Assembly (NCBI GenBank): GCA_013426805.1
Contig: JACDZG010000042.1
Coordinates: forward strand, 1 to 53,986
Source of the DNA: Chromatiaceae bacterium
Lineage (GTDB): Bacteria > Pseudomonadota > Gammaproteobacteria > Chromatiales > Chromatiaceae
Direction: 5' to 3'
DNA: 53,986 nt
Shown: piece after piece, positions 35,976 through 44,492 of the stretch
How positions within the stretch are numbered: position 1 is the first letter of the stretch
Layout of the letters: each line of letters opens with the position of its first letter
The notes under the pieces: generated by a model
Told to the model about the DNA's origin: nothing
Databases searched by the model: none
What the model saw: the letters and a program-made list of their open reading frames with translations, nothing else
Program-made: the position numbers and the translations under genes

Positions 35976-38900
35976 TACCCGCGAACACCGGCCTCGGCGA
36001 GCCGCGGAATAACGTCGGCAATCCGGTTCCGACCGCGCCAACTGTCATAGAGCGCGACGAGATCAGCGGCCACCGCCTCGTCCTGCGTCTGGTAGGTCGC
36101 GATCAGGCGATCGGCGAAGGTGTCCATGGATCCGCGCAAATGAGCGTACTTGGCCGGCAAGTCGATGCCTTGCCACGCAACCTCTGTCCCGACACAGGGT
36201 ACCCCCCGGGAGCAGGACTCGATCACCTTCCCTTTCATGCCGGCACCGGTGAGCAGGGGTGCGATCGACACCCGCGAAATCGCGTAGAGGTAGGACAGCG
36301 TTTGTTCCGAAACAAGACCATGGCAAATAACACCCGGGCCGGTGAGTGACTGCGCCCGCTCGAAACCGGATCCGCACAGGTGAAGCCAGGCGTGAGGCAG
36401 TGCACGGCGTATCTGGGACCAGATCGATGCGATGAAGTGGGCGATGGCCTCACGGTTCGGCGGATGGTTATAGGAGCCGACAAAGATCAGGTCGTTGCGG
36501 TTCTGCTGTTGAACCTCGGCGGCCGACGGGAAATCATAGGGAAACACATCGACAAGTTTTCGGCCATAATAGGGCTGCAGCAAACGCGTTTCTTCCTCCG
36601 AGAGCGAGATGATGTCGTCGAACAAGTCGAAGAGCGTCTGATGGCGTTGCGTGTAGTTTGACAGAGCCGCCTTGACGAGCGCCTCGTATCCTGGGCTGCG
36701 CGGGTCATGGGTGAAGCCGCGCAGTGCCTCGATATCATGAATATAAAGCGACTTGCGACACTTGAGTCGATTCAGGTGCCAGGAAAATTTCTCCGCGACA
36801 CCCAGCCGTGATACGAACGCATACTTGATCAGCGCGGCCTCGTGCTCGAGTAGAAGGTCGAGCCGCTTCCAGCCCTCGGCACCCGCGATGATCTCGATGC
36901 CGAGTCGTTCGAGGTCCTTGGCGTAGGCGCTGCGGTGATTGTTGCCAGGGACGAAGATCACATAGTTGTTCGCCATGGCGGCGAGTGCCTGGCAGACCAC
37001 AAACATGGTACGGCTGCCCGCATCCCGATCCGGCTCCGGGACATAGTGATCGAAGACCAGCGTGATGAACCGCTTGGGGTTCCGGCGACCGGTGTGGAAG
37101 GGCGTCGGGTTGCCGTTGTCGTTGAAGATCGCGGCGAGCAGCGGTTTCCATTTGGCGTGGAACTTCTTGCGATTAATGGGCTGATGGGCCTTCAGGGTCG
37201 ATGAGTCCTCCTCGTCCACGCCCATGGTGGCGCCGTCCAGATGGGTCACCACCGACAGTGGGTTGACGTAAACCTTGCTGCCGCTGCTCCAGCAGCTTAG
37301 ACAGAAATCCGACTCCTCGTAGTATGCGGGCATGAACCGCGTATCAAATCCGCCAAGTCGGTCCCAGACCGCGCGCCTGAAGCCGATCCAGCAGCCGCTG
37401 ACATAGTCTGCCTCGCGGAGGTTGAAGGCATACTCATCCGCCGTCTGCCAGTTGCGGTGGAAGTTCCAGGCCGACGCGTCTTTCCACACCAGGCCGCCGT
37501 TCTCCTGAATGCTGCCGTCGGCATTGAGAATGAGCCCGCCGATGACACCGGCGTCGGCATGGGTCCGGAAGCTATCCAGCAGCTCGTGCACGGCGTGCTG
37601 ATGGACGATGATGTCGTTGTTGACGAGCACAAAAAACTCGGCCGTCGAATGCGCAACAGCGGACATGCAATTCGCGAGAAAGCCGAGGTTCTCGGGGTTC
37701 TTGTAGATCGTGGCAGAGGGGAGAAAATACCCGAGGATCCAGCCGGAGTCGACCTGCTCGGCATCCTCGGCAATTATGAACTCAATTTGGTCCAGGTTGC
37801 CCGACTGCACGGCGCTCAGCACACAACGCAGGACCAGATCGTCACGGGCATAGGTGGGGATGATGAGGCTGAGCGAAATCCCGCGGTCCAGGCGGGGCTG
37901 GTGCGAGCGCAGTTGCCTGAGATCCTGGACCGTCAGCAGGCCGTGCCCGGTGCGGACGCTGTCCTCATAAGTGCCGGGCAGCATCAGGAGGCGTAGCCAA
38001 CGCGCCCAGATGAGATTGATGTCGCTGATGCCGCGTGTCGCCGTGCAGTATTCGATCAGCCCCTCGTAAACGTCCGCGACGAAGTGGTCATCCAAATTGC
38101 GCAGAAAGCTCCGGCGGACGGTGTCGACCGGCGCCATCAAGTAGCGATACAGGCTGCTGCGCAGTGGCGGACCCGCTGTGCTCGCCGTGGGCTGGGCGGG
38201 GAACTGGGCGTACAAAGCGTCGGCGTCGATATTTGGGCAAAGGCGCTCAATGTCGTCGATCCCGCTGCTGCGTTGAAGCAGTTCATAGTCCCGAATGAGG
38301 GCATAATAATCTCGTCCATTGCCCACGGATTGCAGCACCGGGTGCGGTGACTGATCGCCGAACTGCCCAAGGCGGAACGCCGACAGCAGGCAGCCCTTGG
38401 GGCGGTTGCGCCGCAGAATAAAGCACTGCTCCAGCCAATCCTGGCTGAAATAGGGGCTCAGCGTGTCCAATGGTCGCTGTGCAGGCGTCAGAGCCAGCCA
38501 GTCCCGCAGATAGCGCAGTACCTGGGCGCCGGTCGCCGGATGATCACCCCCGATTTCGCGTTGCAGATAGGATATGTCAACCAGGGCCGACGGGTTCAAC
38601 GGCGTCGCAGTGTCCAGGGTTGCCAACCAGTCGTCGAAGAAGGTGGCGCGCTGCGGGAGGGAATCGGAGTCGCCGTCCGCGAAGACCCTATAGTCCACGT
38701 TCGCGAACAGCGGATTGGGGCCGAACTCGGAGTCAGGTCCCTGACGGATGTACCACTCCAGCGGGCTCACGGAATCCTTGGTCAGATCACCCGCCAAGGC
38801 ATTGACAAAGGGCAGGTCCAACCACGGCGAAGTGGCGTGCCGCCACTGCCGGCGATCGGACAAATAATGCAGGATGGCGTGCTCAGCCGAGGCAAAGGTC

Positions 38901-40099
38901 TGCTGTACCCTGGCGCCGTAGAACGCCCCGTCGAACAATGCGCTAGCGCAAGCCCGGGCGATGAAGCGGCGCACGAAGCGCGGCAGTCGGGCGGGCTGGT
39001 CGGTCAGGGCCGCCTTGAGTGCGCTGTAGGTGAAGACCTTGACCGGGGTGACGAAATGACCGGTCGACAGGACCAGGCTGGTATCCGCCGGGGTCAGGAC
39101 GAACTCGTGGGATTCACCGTCCAGGACGCTGGTCCAGGCGTTCCCATCGCGGACACTGTCCGGGATGGCGTGCTGAAAGTTCCAGCGGTCACGGTCCCGG
39201 CCGGGGGAGGACACATGGAAGCGGTCCGCCCAGATCCCGTCGATCCAGAGCTCAAGCTCGACATCCTGATCCTCAGCCGTTGATTCGAGCGTTACTTGAC
39301 CGCATAGCACTTGGCCTTCGAGATCGCTGACCGTCGCGCTCCAGCCGGGGTGCTCGGTCGGCGGCGCCGGATCGGCTGTATTGGCGAGCACGGTGCCGGT
39401 CACGGGTTCACGGGCACTGAGCGTGAGCCTGCGCCCGTCCAGATACGCGTCCGGGATGCGAATCCTAAATCCGCTCAGGACGTTGCCGTCGACAAGTGCG
39501 GCCGCATCCTCCCGGACCTCATTGGCGATCCCGCTTGCCAGGCGCAAGTCGCCGTCGAGGATCTCAATAGTGACCGGCGCAGCGGGGTCATTGGCATCGT
39601 AGGCCCATCCATGAGCCATCATGCCGCGGATTCCCTTGAATTCTCCGCGGAGTTGACGCTCCCCTTGGAATGTGAGTTCCGGTGTCAGGACCATGCGCCG
39701 CCGCGTGCCCGAGATGGGACTGTCATCACCGTATCGACGCAGGCTCAGGCTATGCTCGCATCCGTCGAAGACCCGCTCGGGCAAAGCAATGGCGAAACTG
39801 CGCTGACTGTCGGCGGCGCCCGGTTCCGGGAGCGCCGACTCTGCCGGGTGCGGGACAAACTCAAGCAGTGTATCCTCGCCGTCGATGAGCAGAATCGTCG
39901 GCGGCACCGCGCAGGATTTCCTGAAATCGATCCAGCCGGAGAGTGTTCCATCTCTGACGTCCTCGATTGCGCCGATCAGATCGGCCTCGAGGGCTGCCGC
40001 GATGATGGGCGGCTCGGGCAGGCGTGTTGAATTCTCCAGCGCAGCGCGCCAGACGGCGATCTTTTCCGGATTCTGGTTGCGAGATCTCGCTCCAAACAC
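35975..40099 (-). CDS. Giant multi-domain glycosyltransferase (N-terminal beta domains + GT2 + GT4)
   Basis: A 1374-aa protein. Residues ~35-360 hold beta-rich units marked by GTLSGWIDF, MMAHGWAYDAND and LCGQVTLES. Residues ~370-735 are a helical region with SPLEWYIRQG and PNPLFANVDYR motifs of polysaccharide-locus proteins. Residues ~738-985 are a GT2 domain: LSLIIPTYARDDLVLRCVLS, the metal-site-like FVLVNNDIIVHQ and YYEESDFCLSCWSSG. Residues ~1010-1370 are a GT4 domain (FDHYVPEPDRDAGSRTM, FVGSYNHPPNREAIAHF, LTGAGMKGKVIESCSRGVP). The GTG start follows AGGAG at good spacing. Two active sites on one chain suggest alternating sugar addition to one glycan. The GT4 domain is close in motif to that of the protein at 46131. 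Confidence 0.87.
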   Translation of the reverse strand: MFGARSRNQNPEKIAVWRAALENSTRLPEPPIIAAALEADLIGAIEDVRDGTLSGWIDFRKSCAVPPTILLIDGEDTLLEFVPHPAESALPEPGAADSQRSFAIALPERVFDGCEHSLSLRRYGDDSPISGTRRRMVLTPELTFQGERQLRGEFKGIRGMMAHGWAYDANDPAAPVTIEILDGDLRLASGIANEVREDAAALVDGNVLSGFRIRIPDAYLDGRRLTLSAREPVTGTVLANTADPAPPTEHPGWSATVSDLEGQVLCGQVTLESTAEDQDVELELWIDGIWADRFHVSSPGRDRDRWNFQHAIPDSVRDGNAWTSVLDGESHEFVLTPADTSLVLSTGHFVTPVKVFTYSALKAALTDQPARLPRFVRRFIARACASALFDGAFYGARVQQTFASAEHAILHYLSDRRQWRHATSPWLDLPFVNALAGDLTKDSVSPLEWYIRQGPDSEFGPNPLFANVDYRVFADGDSDSLPQRATFFDDWLATLDTATPLNPSALVDISYLQREIGGDHPATGAQVLRYLRDWLALTPAQRPLDTLSPYFSQDWLEQCFILRRNRPKGCLLSAFRLGQFGDQSPHPVLQSVGNGRDYYALIRDYELLQRSSGIDDIERLCPNIDADALYAQFPAQPTASTAGPPLRSSLYRYLMAPVDTVRRSFLRNLDDHFVADVYEGLIEYCTATRGISDINLIWARWLRLLMLPGTYEDSVRTGHGLLTVQDLRQLRSHQPRLDRGISLSLIIPTYARDDLVLRCVLSAVQSGNLDQIEFIIAEDAEQVDSGWILGYFLPSATIYKNPENLGFLANCMSAVAHSTAEFFVLVNNDIIVHQHAVHELLDSFRTHADAGVIGGLILNADGSIQENGGLVWKDASAWNFHRNWQTADEYAFNLREADYVSGCWIGFRRAVWDRLGGFDTRFMPAYYEESDFCLSCWSSGSKVYVNPLSVVTHLDGATMGVDEEDSSTLKAHQPINRKKFHAKWKPLLAAIFNDNGNPTPFHTGRRNPKRFITLVFDHYVPEPDRDAGSRTMFVVCQALAAMANNYVIFVPGNNHRSAYAKDLERLGIEIIAGAEGWKRLDLLLEHEAALIKYAFVSRLGVAEKFSWHLNRLKCRKSLYIHDIEALRGFTHDPRSPGYEALVKAALSNYTQRHQTLFDLFDDIISLSEEETRLLQPYYGRKLVDVFPYDFPSAAEVQQQNRNDLIFVGSYNHPPNREAIAHFIASIWSQIRRALPHAWLHLCGSGFERAQSLTGPGVICHGLVSEQTLSYLYAISRVSIAPLLTGAGMKGKVIESCSRGVPCVGTEVAWQGIDLPAKYAHLRGSMDTFADRLIATYQTQDEAVAADLVALYDSWRGRNRIADVIPRLAEAGVRG

Positions 40100-40675
40100 G
40101 GCTTCACTCCTGGGTTCCTGGGGGATTGTTGCGGCAAGCCGGTCTTTGTCGATTGGCGTGTTACAGGCGCCCTTTTGTTCTGTGTACGGTTGCTCGACGC
40201 GTGCCAGGTCGCCATTGTACCAAGGTTCGTGACGCCGTTACCCAAGGTCTGCTGCACCGTCGGCAGCTTCAAGTTTGGGTGGCCGCCGCCAAGAGCGTGT
40301 CGGCAGTGCGGCTGATGGTGGATGGGCAAAGCTTACTCCAGCAAAAACCTGCTTCGTTTTATGGATAAGGCGCGCCTCTCGATGTCAGGGACCCGGCAGG
40401 TCGGTCGCGCGCGCCGCATCCACCATCCGCCTGTTGCTGGGAGATCAAGGGCGTTTCCCCGCAAACGGCCCTGCGCGAAGGGTGCGGTGAGGAACCAACC
40501 GCATTACAGACCGCGCGACCTGCACCAGTATGGCGAGCCGCACCGCCGCGGGTGTCACGAGGGCGAGGGGCGGGCGGATGAATGATCAAGGCCGTTGCCC
40601 GGTCGGGCCTCGATCATCGTTTCGGCCAGCGATGCCCGTTTGGAGTCCAGGGCTTCAGCCTTGGCCTGTGCCGAT
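40100..40675. other. Intergenic with degenerate sequence
   Basis: About 575 bp without a gene. It should carry the promoter of the minus-strand giant glycosyltransferase near 40110-40250. At 40581-40627 it carries GATCAAGGCC and GATCATCG motifs of the dispersed short-repeat family. The last 85 bp occupy the place where the 5' end of the Rpn-type gene should be, but are unrelated to it. Confidence 0.45.
40606..40627. repeat. GATCATCG short repeat
   Basis: GGCCTCGATCATCGTTTC then GGCC, the same 22-bp layout as at 34633-34654, directly upstream of the truncated Rpn-type gene. Confidence 0.45.
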
Positions 40676-41447
40676 CTTGAATGCCATCTTGAACACCGAT
40701 CTGCCGCGCCCGGTCAGCCAGGTGCGAATCCTCAATCCCTAAAATGAGCGCGAGTTTCTCTCCGACAAACTGAGCATCGTCGATATCAAGGCCCGCGATG
40801 ACCTGGCCCGGAGCTATCAGATCGAGATCCAGTTGTTGACTTATGCGGGCCTCCTCGCCCGCATTCTCTACACCTGGAACGACCTCTACAACCATCAGTT
40901 GCAGAGCGGTCAGGATTACGCCACGCTCAAACCCGCGTTTTCCATTTGGCTCTTGGGCGAAGACCTCCTGCCGGGTGACGCCTACTACACCCACCGCTAC
41001 CGCCTCCGGGACGAACGCGGTCAGTGCCTGCTGAACCACGGCGGGATTTATCTCTTGGAGCTGAACAAATTCGCCACCGAGCAGGTCGTCACCGAGGAGC
41101 AACGCTGGCTGAAATTTTTCAAAGACGGCGAACGCCTGGATAGCGATCACCTCCCCGCATGGATGCAGACCCCTGAAATGAGGCACGCTATGAGTATTCT
41201 GAAGGCATTCTCCGAGAAAGAGCGCGCCTACGACGCCTATCAGGCGCGCCAGGATTTCCTACGCGAACAACGCTCCATCGAACGCGAACGGCGCTCCCTC
41301 CAGCAGGCGCTGGAAGAGACCAGCGCCGCGCTCGAGCGGGAGCGCGCCGCTCGGGAAGCCGAGCAGCAGGCCAAAGAGGCCGCCCTTGGCGAGGTCGAAC
41401 GCCTTGCCGCGCTGCTGAGAGGCGACCACCCCACGGCCGACTCCTGA
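40676..41447 (+). pseudogene. Truncated PD-(D/E)XK Rpn-type nuclease, copy 1
   Basis: Nearly identical to the intact gene at 43350-44291 from its ~30th codon onward. The first ~85 bp are replaced by unrelated sequence, and the Tyr codon of ILNPYNERE has become TAA (40740-40742). Downstream the frame is open, coding for residues from LSDKLSIVDIKARDD to the C-terminus, so an internal start could still give a ~205-residue fragment. The C-terminal coiled coil has four fewer heptads than the intact copy (84 bp shorter). The 70 bp after the stop are also shared with the sequence at 44437 onward. Confidence 0.8.
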
Positions 41448-41506
41448 GCCAACGCCGCTATCCGGACTCCGCGGCCCACGGACAAGGTTGGTCCAACTGG
41501 CCTTAG

Positions 41507-41551
41507 GTGATTTCCGGGAAAAGATGTACCAAACTGTAGGGGCGACTGTAG
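41507..41551. repeat. Partial GATTTCCGGGAAAAG repeat
   Basis: The leader GTGATTTCCGGGAAAAGATG is followed by GTAGGGGCGACT, but the second half of the palindrome is lost. It abuts the 131-bp element at 41552. A further copy of the leader starts at 41688. Confidence 0.55.
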
Positions 41552-41682
41552 GGGATTTCCGGAACACCGGATACCACCCACCATCGGCTCGGATGTAGGT
41601 GCGACTTCAGTCGCACCGATTCGGACGCAGATGCGACTGAAGTCGCACCTACATGACCGGTATCCAAATTGTCGGAAATCGC
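41552..41682. repeat. 131-bp palindromic miniature element, copy B
   Basis: Reverse-complement copy of the element at 8990-9121, matching almost base for base, including the spacers (GGAACACCGGATACCA and GACCGGTATCCAAA). Arms lie at 41595-41617 and 41631-41652. One base of the left end is changed (GGGATTTCCGG). Confidence 0.8.
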
Positions 41683-41710
41683 CTTAGGTGATTTCCGGGA
41701 AAAGACGTAA

Positions 41711-41812
41711 AGCCTTCGGACGTGATAATCGACGTAGAACATACAAGGGGCGGGTTTCAAACCCGCCCCTACACGAAGGTCTGCCTGGATATCAGGGGCA
41801 AACGCTATACCG
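41711..41812. repeat. Left arm of ~95-bp inverted repeat around the minus-strand Rpn gene
   Basis: From AGCCTTCGGACGTGATAA to CAAACGCTATACC. It contains a GGGGCGGGTTTCAAACCCGC palindrome (41747-41769). The reverse complement recurs at 43130-43222 with an ~11-bp length difference and a few substitutions. Confidence 0.75.
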
Positions 41813-41816
41813 ACAT

Positions 41817-41842
41817 GTAGGGGCGACTTAAGTCGCCCCTAC
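41817..41842. repeat. Perfect 26-bp palindrome, GGGGCGACTT family
   Basis: GTAGGGGCGACTT followed by its exact reverse complement. It is the most perfect member of the dispersed family and stands 84 bp beyond the stop of the minus-strand Rpn-type gene. Confidence 0.8.
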
Positions 41843-41925
41843 ATCGCCCCCGACCGCCGGCACCGATGGCGGTGGATGGGATGCCTGGGACGCGCGGGCA
41901 CCAACGACGTGCCCACCCGACGGGG

Positions 41926-42861
41926 CTAGTGCAACACGGCCTCCAAGCTGTCGGCGGTGAGGATACGCTCGGACCAGTGCAACAGGGTATCGGCGTCGGC
42001 GGCGGCGATGCGTTGCCGTACCGACTCGCTGGGGGGGCCGAATTTCCATGCAATCTGGCGCAGGAGTACGTTGGCTTCGCCCTGTTCGATCCCTTGCTCG
42101 ATATAGCGGTCGATGAAGGTTTGCATGATGGGGTCTCCGGTTCGGGTCTGTTGCAGGAGCAGGCGGGCGTCCTGCTCGTCCACCCGCTGGGTGCCTTGGA
42201 CGTAGTAACGCAAGAGGGATTCCAGCATCTCCAGCGCCGTGGTCTGGTCTTCGATCTGTTCGATGAGGGCGAACAACTCACGCAGCCGCTCAATGGGTTG
42301 CTCACTGAAGATCCAGCGCATGGCCAATTGGACCAGGCGGGTCAGCAGGGCGCCCTTGATCTCGGCATTGGTGCGGGGGGACAGGTCGTGCAGGGTGTAG
42401 GTGAATTGCGGCACGAAGGGTGTCAGGACCGGCGGCAGAGGTGACACCAGGGCGTGGAAGGTCGTGGGCGCACGCCAGCGGCGTCGGCCGTGGTAGATGA
42501 CCAGGGGATAGACCGGCGGGAGGTGCCGGGCCTTGGGGTGCTGTTTGCGGTATTCATCACCCGCGGCGGTGATGTAGCGCAACAGTTGCAGCAGGATCCA
42601 GTGTTCGGGGCGGCTCTTGTGCTCAAAGAGTAGGTAAATAGACAGTTGGCTCGCGCCGTTACCGACCCGATAGACCAGATCGGAGAAGGACGCGCGCAGG
42701 TCCTGGGCGACATAGCTGTCTTTGGCGATCTCCAGGGTCTCCAGGTCGATCACCGCGAGCAGCGGTGCCCGCAGTTGGTGGCGCAGAAAGTCCTGGGCGA
42801 TCTCACGCCGACCGAAACTCTCGCGGAAGAAGGCGTCGTGGGGGTTGGCGATGGTGTCCAT
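41926..42861 (-). CDS. Rpn-family recombination-promoting nuclease/transposase-like protein with DUF4351
   Basis: A 311-aa protein. The start, NPHDAFFRESFGRREIAQDFLRHQL, is typical of the Rpn (transposase_31) family. The PD-(D/E)XK active site is Asp61 in SFSDLVYRVG with Glu80 and Lys82 in YLLFEHKSRPE. The C-terminus (GEANVLLRQIAWKFGPPSE through LHWSERILTADSLEAVL) is a DUF4351 module. Rpn proteins cut DNA and promote RecA-independent recombination. The catalytic residues and frame are intact. The gene is bracketed by inverted repeats at 41711-41812 and 43130-43222. Confidence 0.88.
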   Translation of the reverse strand: MDTIANPHDAFFRESFGRREIAQDFLRHQLRAPLLAVIDLETLEIAKDSYVAQDLRASFSDLVYRVGNGASQLSIYLLFEHKSRPEHWILLQLLRYITAAGDEYRKQHPKARHLPPVYPLVIYHGRRRWRAPTTFHALVSPLPPVLTPFVPQFTYTLHDLSPRTNAEIKGALLTRLVQLAMRWIFSEQPIERLRELFALIEQIEDQTTALEMLESLLRYYVQGTQRVDEQDARLLLQQTRTGDPIMQTFIDRYIEQGIEQGEANVLLRQIAWKFGPPSESVRQRIAAADADTLLHWSERILTADSLEAVLH

Positions 42862-43129
42862 GGGGTGCGAGGCTAGCCAGTTCCGCGGCGGCAGGCAAGA
42901 CCAGCGTTTCGTGTCCTACCGCGTCGTGGTGGGAGTGGCTGTAGGAACGTGTCATGGCCCGGTGTCTGGTGCCGGCGCCCGGCCCGTCGCGGCGGGACGC
43001 CGCTCCCACAGGGTCGCTACGCGACGTTCACGGTAAGCCGCGACTTCGGGTTTTCTTGTGGCCGGAACCATGATCAAGGCCCCCGGCGGCCTTGATCATC
43101 GGTCAGGCCGGCCGCGGGCGGTTCGCACA
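42862..43129. other. Repeat-rich spacer
   Basis: Contains a CCGTCGCGGCGGGACGCCGC-type palindromic stretch near 42985 and the two GATCATCG-type repeats at 43060-43109. No gene seen. Confidence 0.45.
43060..43109. repeat. Pair of inverted GATCATCG short repeats
   Basis: GGCCGGAACCATGATCAAGG at 43060 and GGCCTTGATCATCGGTCAGG at 43088 are inverted relatives. Together they form a hairpin-capable unit around CCCCGGCGG. Confidence 0.5.
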
Positions 43130-43222
43130 GCGGTATAGCGTTCGCACCTGATATCCAGACAGACCTTCGTGTAGGGGCGGGTTTGAAACCCGCCCCTTGT
43201 CCGGTTATCACGTCCGAAGGCT
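43130..43222. repeat. Right arm of ~95-bp inverted repeat around the minus-strand Rpn gene
   Basis: Reverse-complement counterpart of 41711-41812, with its own palindrome GGGGCGGGTTTGAAACCCGC at 43174-43196. The two arms lie ~110 bp and ~270 bp outside the Rpn-type gene. Confidence 0.75.
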
Positions 43223-43305
43223 GTAACACCGTGACCTGTAGGGTCCGCTGTGCGGACCGGCGACCGTGCAGATCGCGCCGTGGCCGGGTTTAAGATCAAG
43301 GCCCC
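43223..43305 (+). repeat. ~83-bp direct repeat upstream of Rpn-type copy 2
   Basis: From GTAACACCGTGACCTGTAG to GATCAAGGCCCC. It is repeated in the same orientation at 44356-44436 with about five differences, so the two copies flank the intact Rpn-type gene. Confidence 0.75.
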
Positions 43306-43349
43306 TTGCCCCGATTGCCCGCGCCACCCATCGCCGTTAAACTGCCCCC

Positions 43350-44291
43350 ATGCGTCACGCCATCAACCCCACGGTCGACTGTGTCTTCAAGGCCATCCTG
43401 GGCGCGGAAGAAAACAGCAACCTGCTCATTCATTTTTTGAATGCCATCCTGGGCACCGATCTGCAGCGCCCGGTCACCCAGGTGCAGATCCTCAACCCCT
43501 ACAACGAGCGCGAGTTCCTCTCCGACAAACTGAGCATCGTCGATATCAAGGCCCGCGATGACTTGGCCCGGAGCTATCAGATCGAGATCCAGTTGGTGAC
43601 CTATGCAGGCCTCCTCGCCCGCATTCTCTACACCTGGAACGACCTCTACAACCATCAGTTGCAGAGCGGTCAGGATTACGCCACGCTCAAACCCGCGTTT
43701 TCCATTTGGCTCTTGGGCGAAGACCTCCTGCCGGGTGACGCCTACTACACCCACCGCTACCGCCTCCGGGACGAACGCGGTCAGTGCCTGCTGAACCACG
43801 GCGGGATTTATCTCTTGGAGCTGAACAAATTCGCCACCGAGCAGGTCGTCACCGAGGAGCAACGCTGGCTGAAATTTTTCAAAGACGGCGAACGCCTGGA
43901 TATCGACCACCTCCCCGCGTGGATGCAGACCCCTGAAATGAGGCAAGCCATGAATACTCTGAAGGCCTTTTCCGAGAAAGAGCGCGCCTACCACGCCTAT
44001 CAAGCCCGCCAGGATTTCCTTCGCGAACAACGTTCCATCGAACGCGAACGGCGCTCTCTCCAACAGGCGCTGGAGGAGACCAGCGCCGCGCTTGAGCAGA
44101 AAAGCGCCGCGCTTGAGCAGAAAAGCGCCGCGCTTGAGCAGAAAAGCGCCACGCTCGAGCAGGAGCGCGCCGCGCTTGAGCAGGAGCGCGCCGCTCGGGA
44201 AGCCGAGCAGCAGGCCAAAGAGGCTGCCCTTGCCGAGGTTGAACGCCTCACCGCGCTGCTGAGAGGCGACCACCCCACGGCCGACTCCTGA
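43350..44291 (+). CDS. PD-(D/E)XK nuclease family transposase (Rpn/PDDEXK_2 type), intact copy 2
   Basis: A 313-aa protein starting MRHAINPTVDCVFKAILG, the usual start of the PDDEXK_2 transposase-like family. The active site is Asp65 in LSIVDIKARDD with Glu79-Ile-Gln81 in YQIEIQ, the ExQ form common in this group. The C-terminal quarter is a coiled coil built of heptads (LEQKSAA, LEQERAA). The frame is intact. The gene is flanked by direct repeats (43223-43305 and 44356-44436), and a dead near-identical copy lies 2.76 kb upstream. Confidence 0.88.
   Translation: MRHAINPTVDCVFKAILGAEENSNLLIHFLNAILGTDLQRPVTQVQILNPYNEREFLSDKLSIVDIKARDDLARSYQIEIQLVTYAGLLARILYTWNDLYNHQLQSGQDYATLKPAFSIWLLGEDLLPGDAYYTHRYRLRDERGQCLLNHGGIYLLELNKFATEQVVTEEQRWLKFFKDGERLDIDHLPAWMQTPEMRQAMNTLKAFSEKERAYHAYQARQDFLREQRSIERERRSLQQALEETSAALEQKSAALEQKSAALEQKSATLEQERAALEQERAAREAEQQAKEAALAEVERLTALLRGDHPTADS
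44091..44195 (+). repeat. Five tandem 21-bp units coding for coiled-coil heptads
   Basis: Each 21-bp unit (CTTGAGCAGAAAAGCGCCGCG type) encodes exactly seven residues, LEQKSAA or LEQERAA, residues 248-282. The related pseudogene at 40676 has one such unit after LEETSAA, so the array has gained or lost four units between copies. Confidence 0.85.
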
Positions 44292-44301
44292 GCCAACAAC
44301 C

Positions 44302-44323
44302 GGCCGTGATCATCGTTCCGGCC
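44302..44323. repeat. GATCATCG short repeat
   Basis: GGCCGTGATCATCGTTCC then GGCC, 10 bp after the stop of the intact Rpn-type gene. Confidence 0.45.
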
Positions 44324-44355
44324 GGCCGCGGACGGTCCTCACAGCGGACCCTACG

Positions 44356-44436
44356 GTAACACCTTGATCTGTAGTCCGCTGTGCGGACCGGCGACCGTGC
44401 AGATCGCGCGGTGGCCGGGTTTATGATCAAGGCCCC
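44356..44436 (+). repeat. ~81-bp direct repeat downstream of Rpn-type copy 2
   Basis: Second copy of 43223-43305. This segment interrupts the downstream sequence that is continuous after the pseudogene copy (compare 41448-41520 with 44437-44510). Confidence 0.75.
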
Positions 44437-44492
44437 AACACCGCTATCCGGACTCCGTGGCCCGCGGACCGGGTTGGTCCAACTGGCCCCAG

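Noticed and set aside
41595-41842. Palindromic units as a CRISPR array
   Set aside because: The units are themselves palindromes of different types at irregular spacing; there are no uniform repeats with unique spacers and no cas genes.
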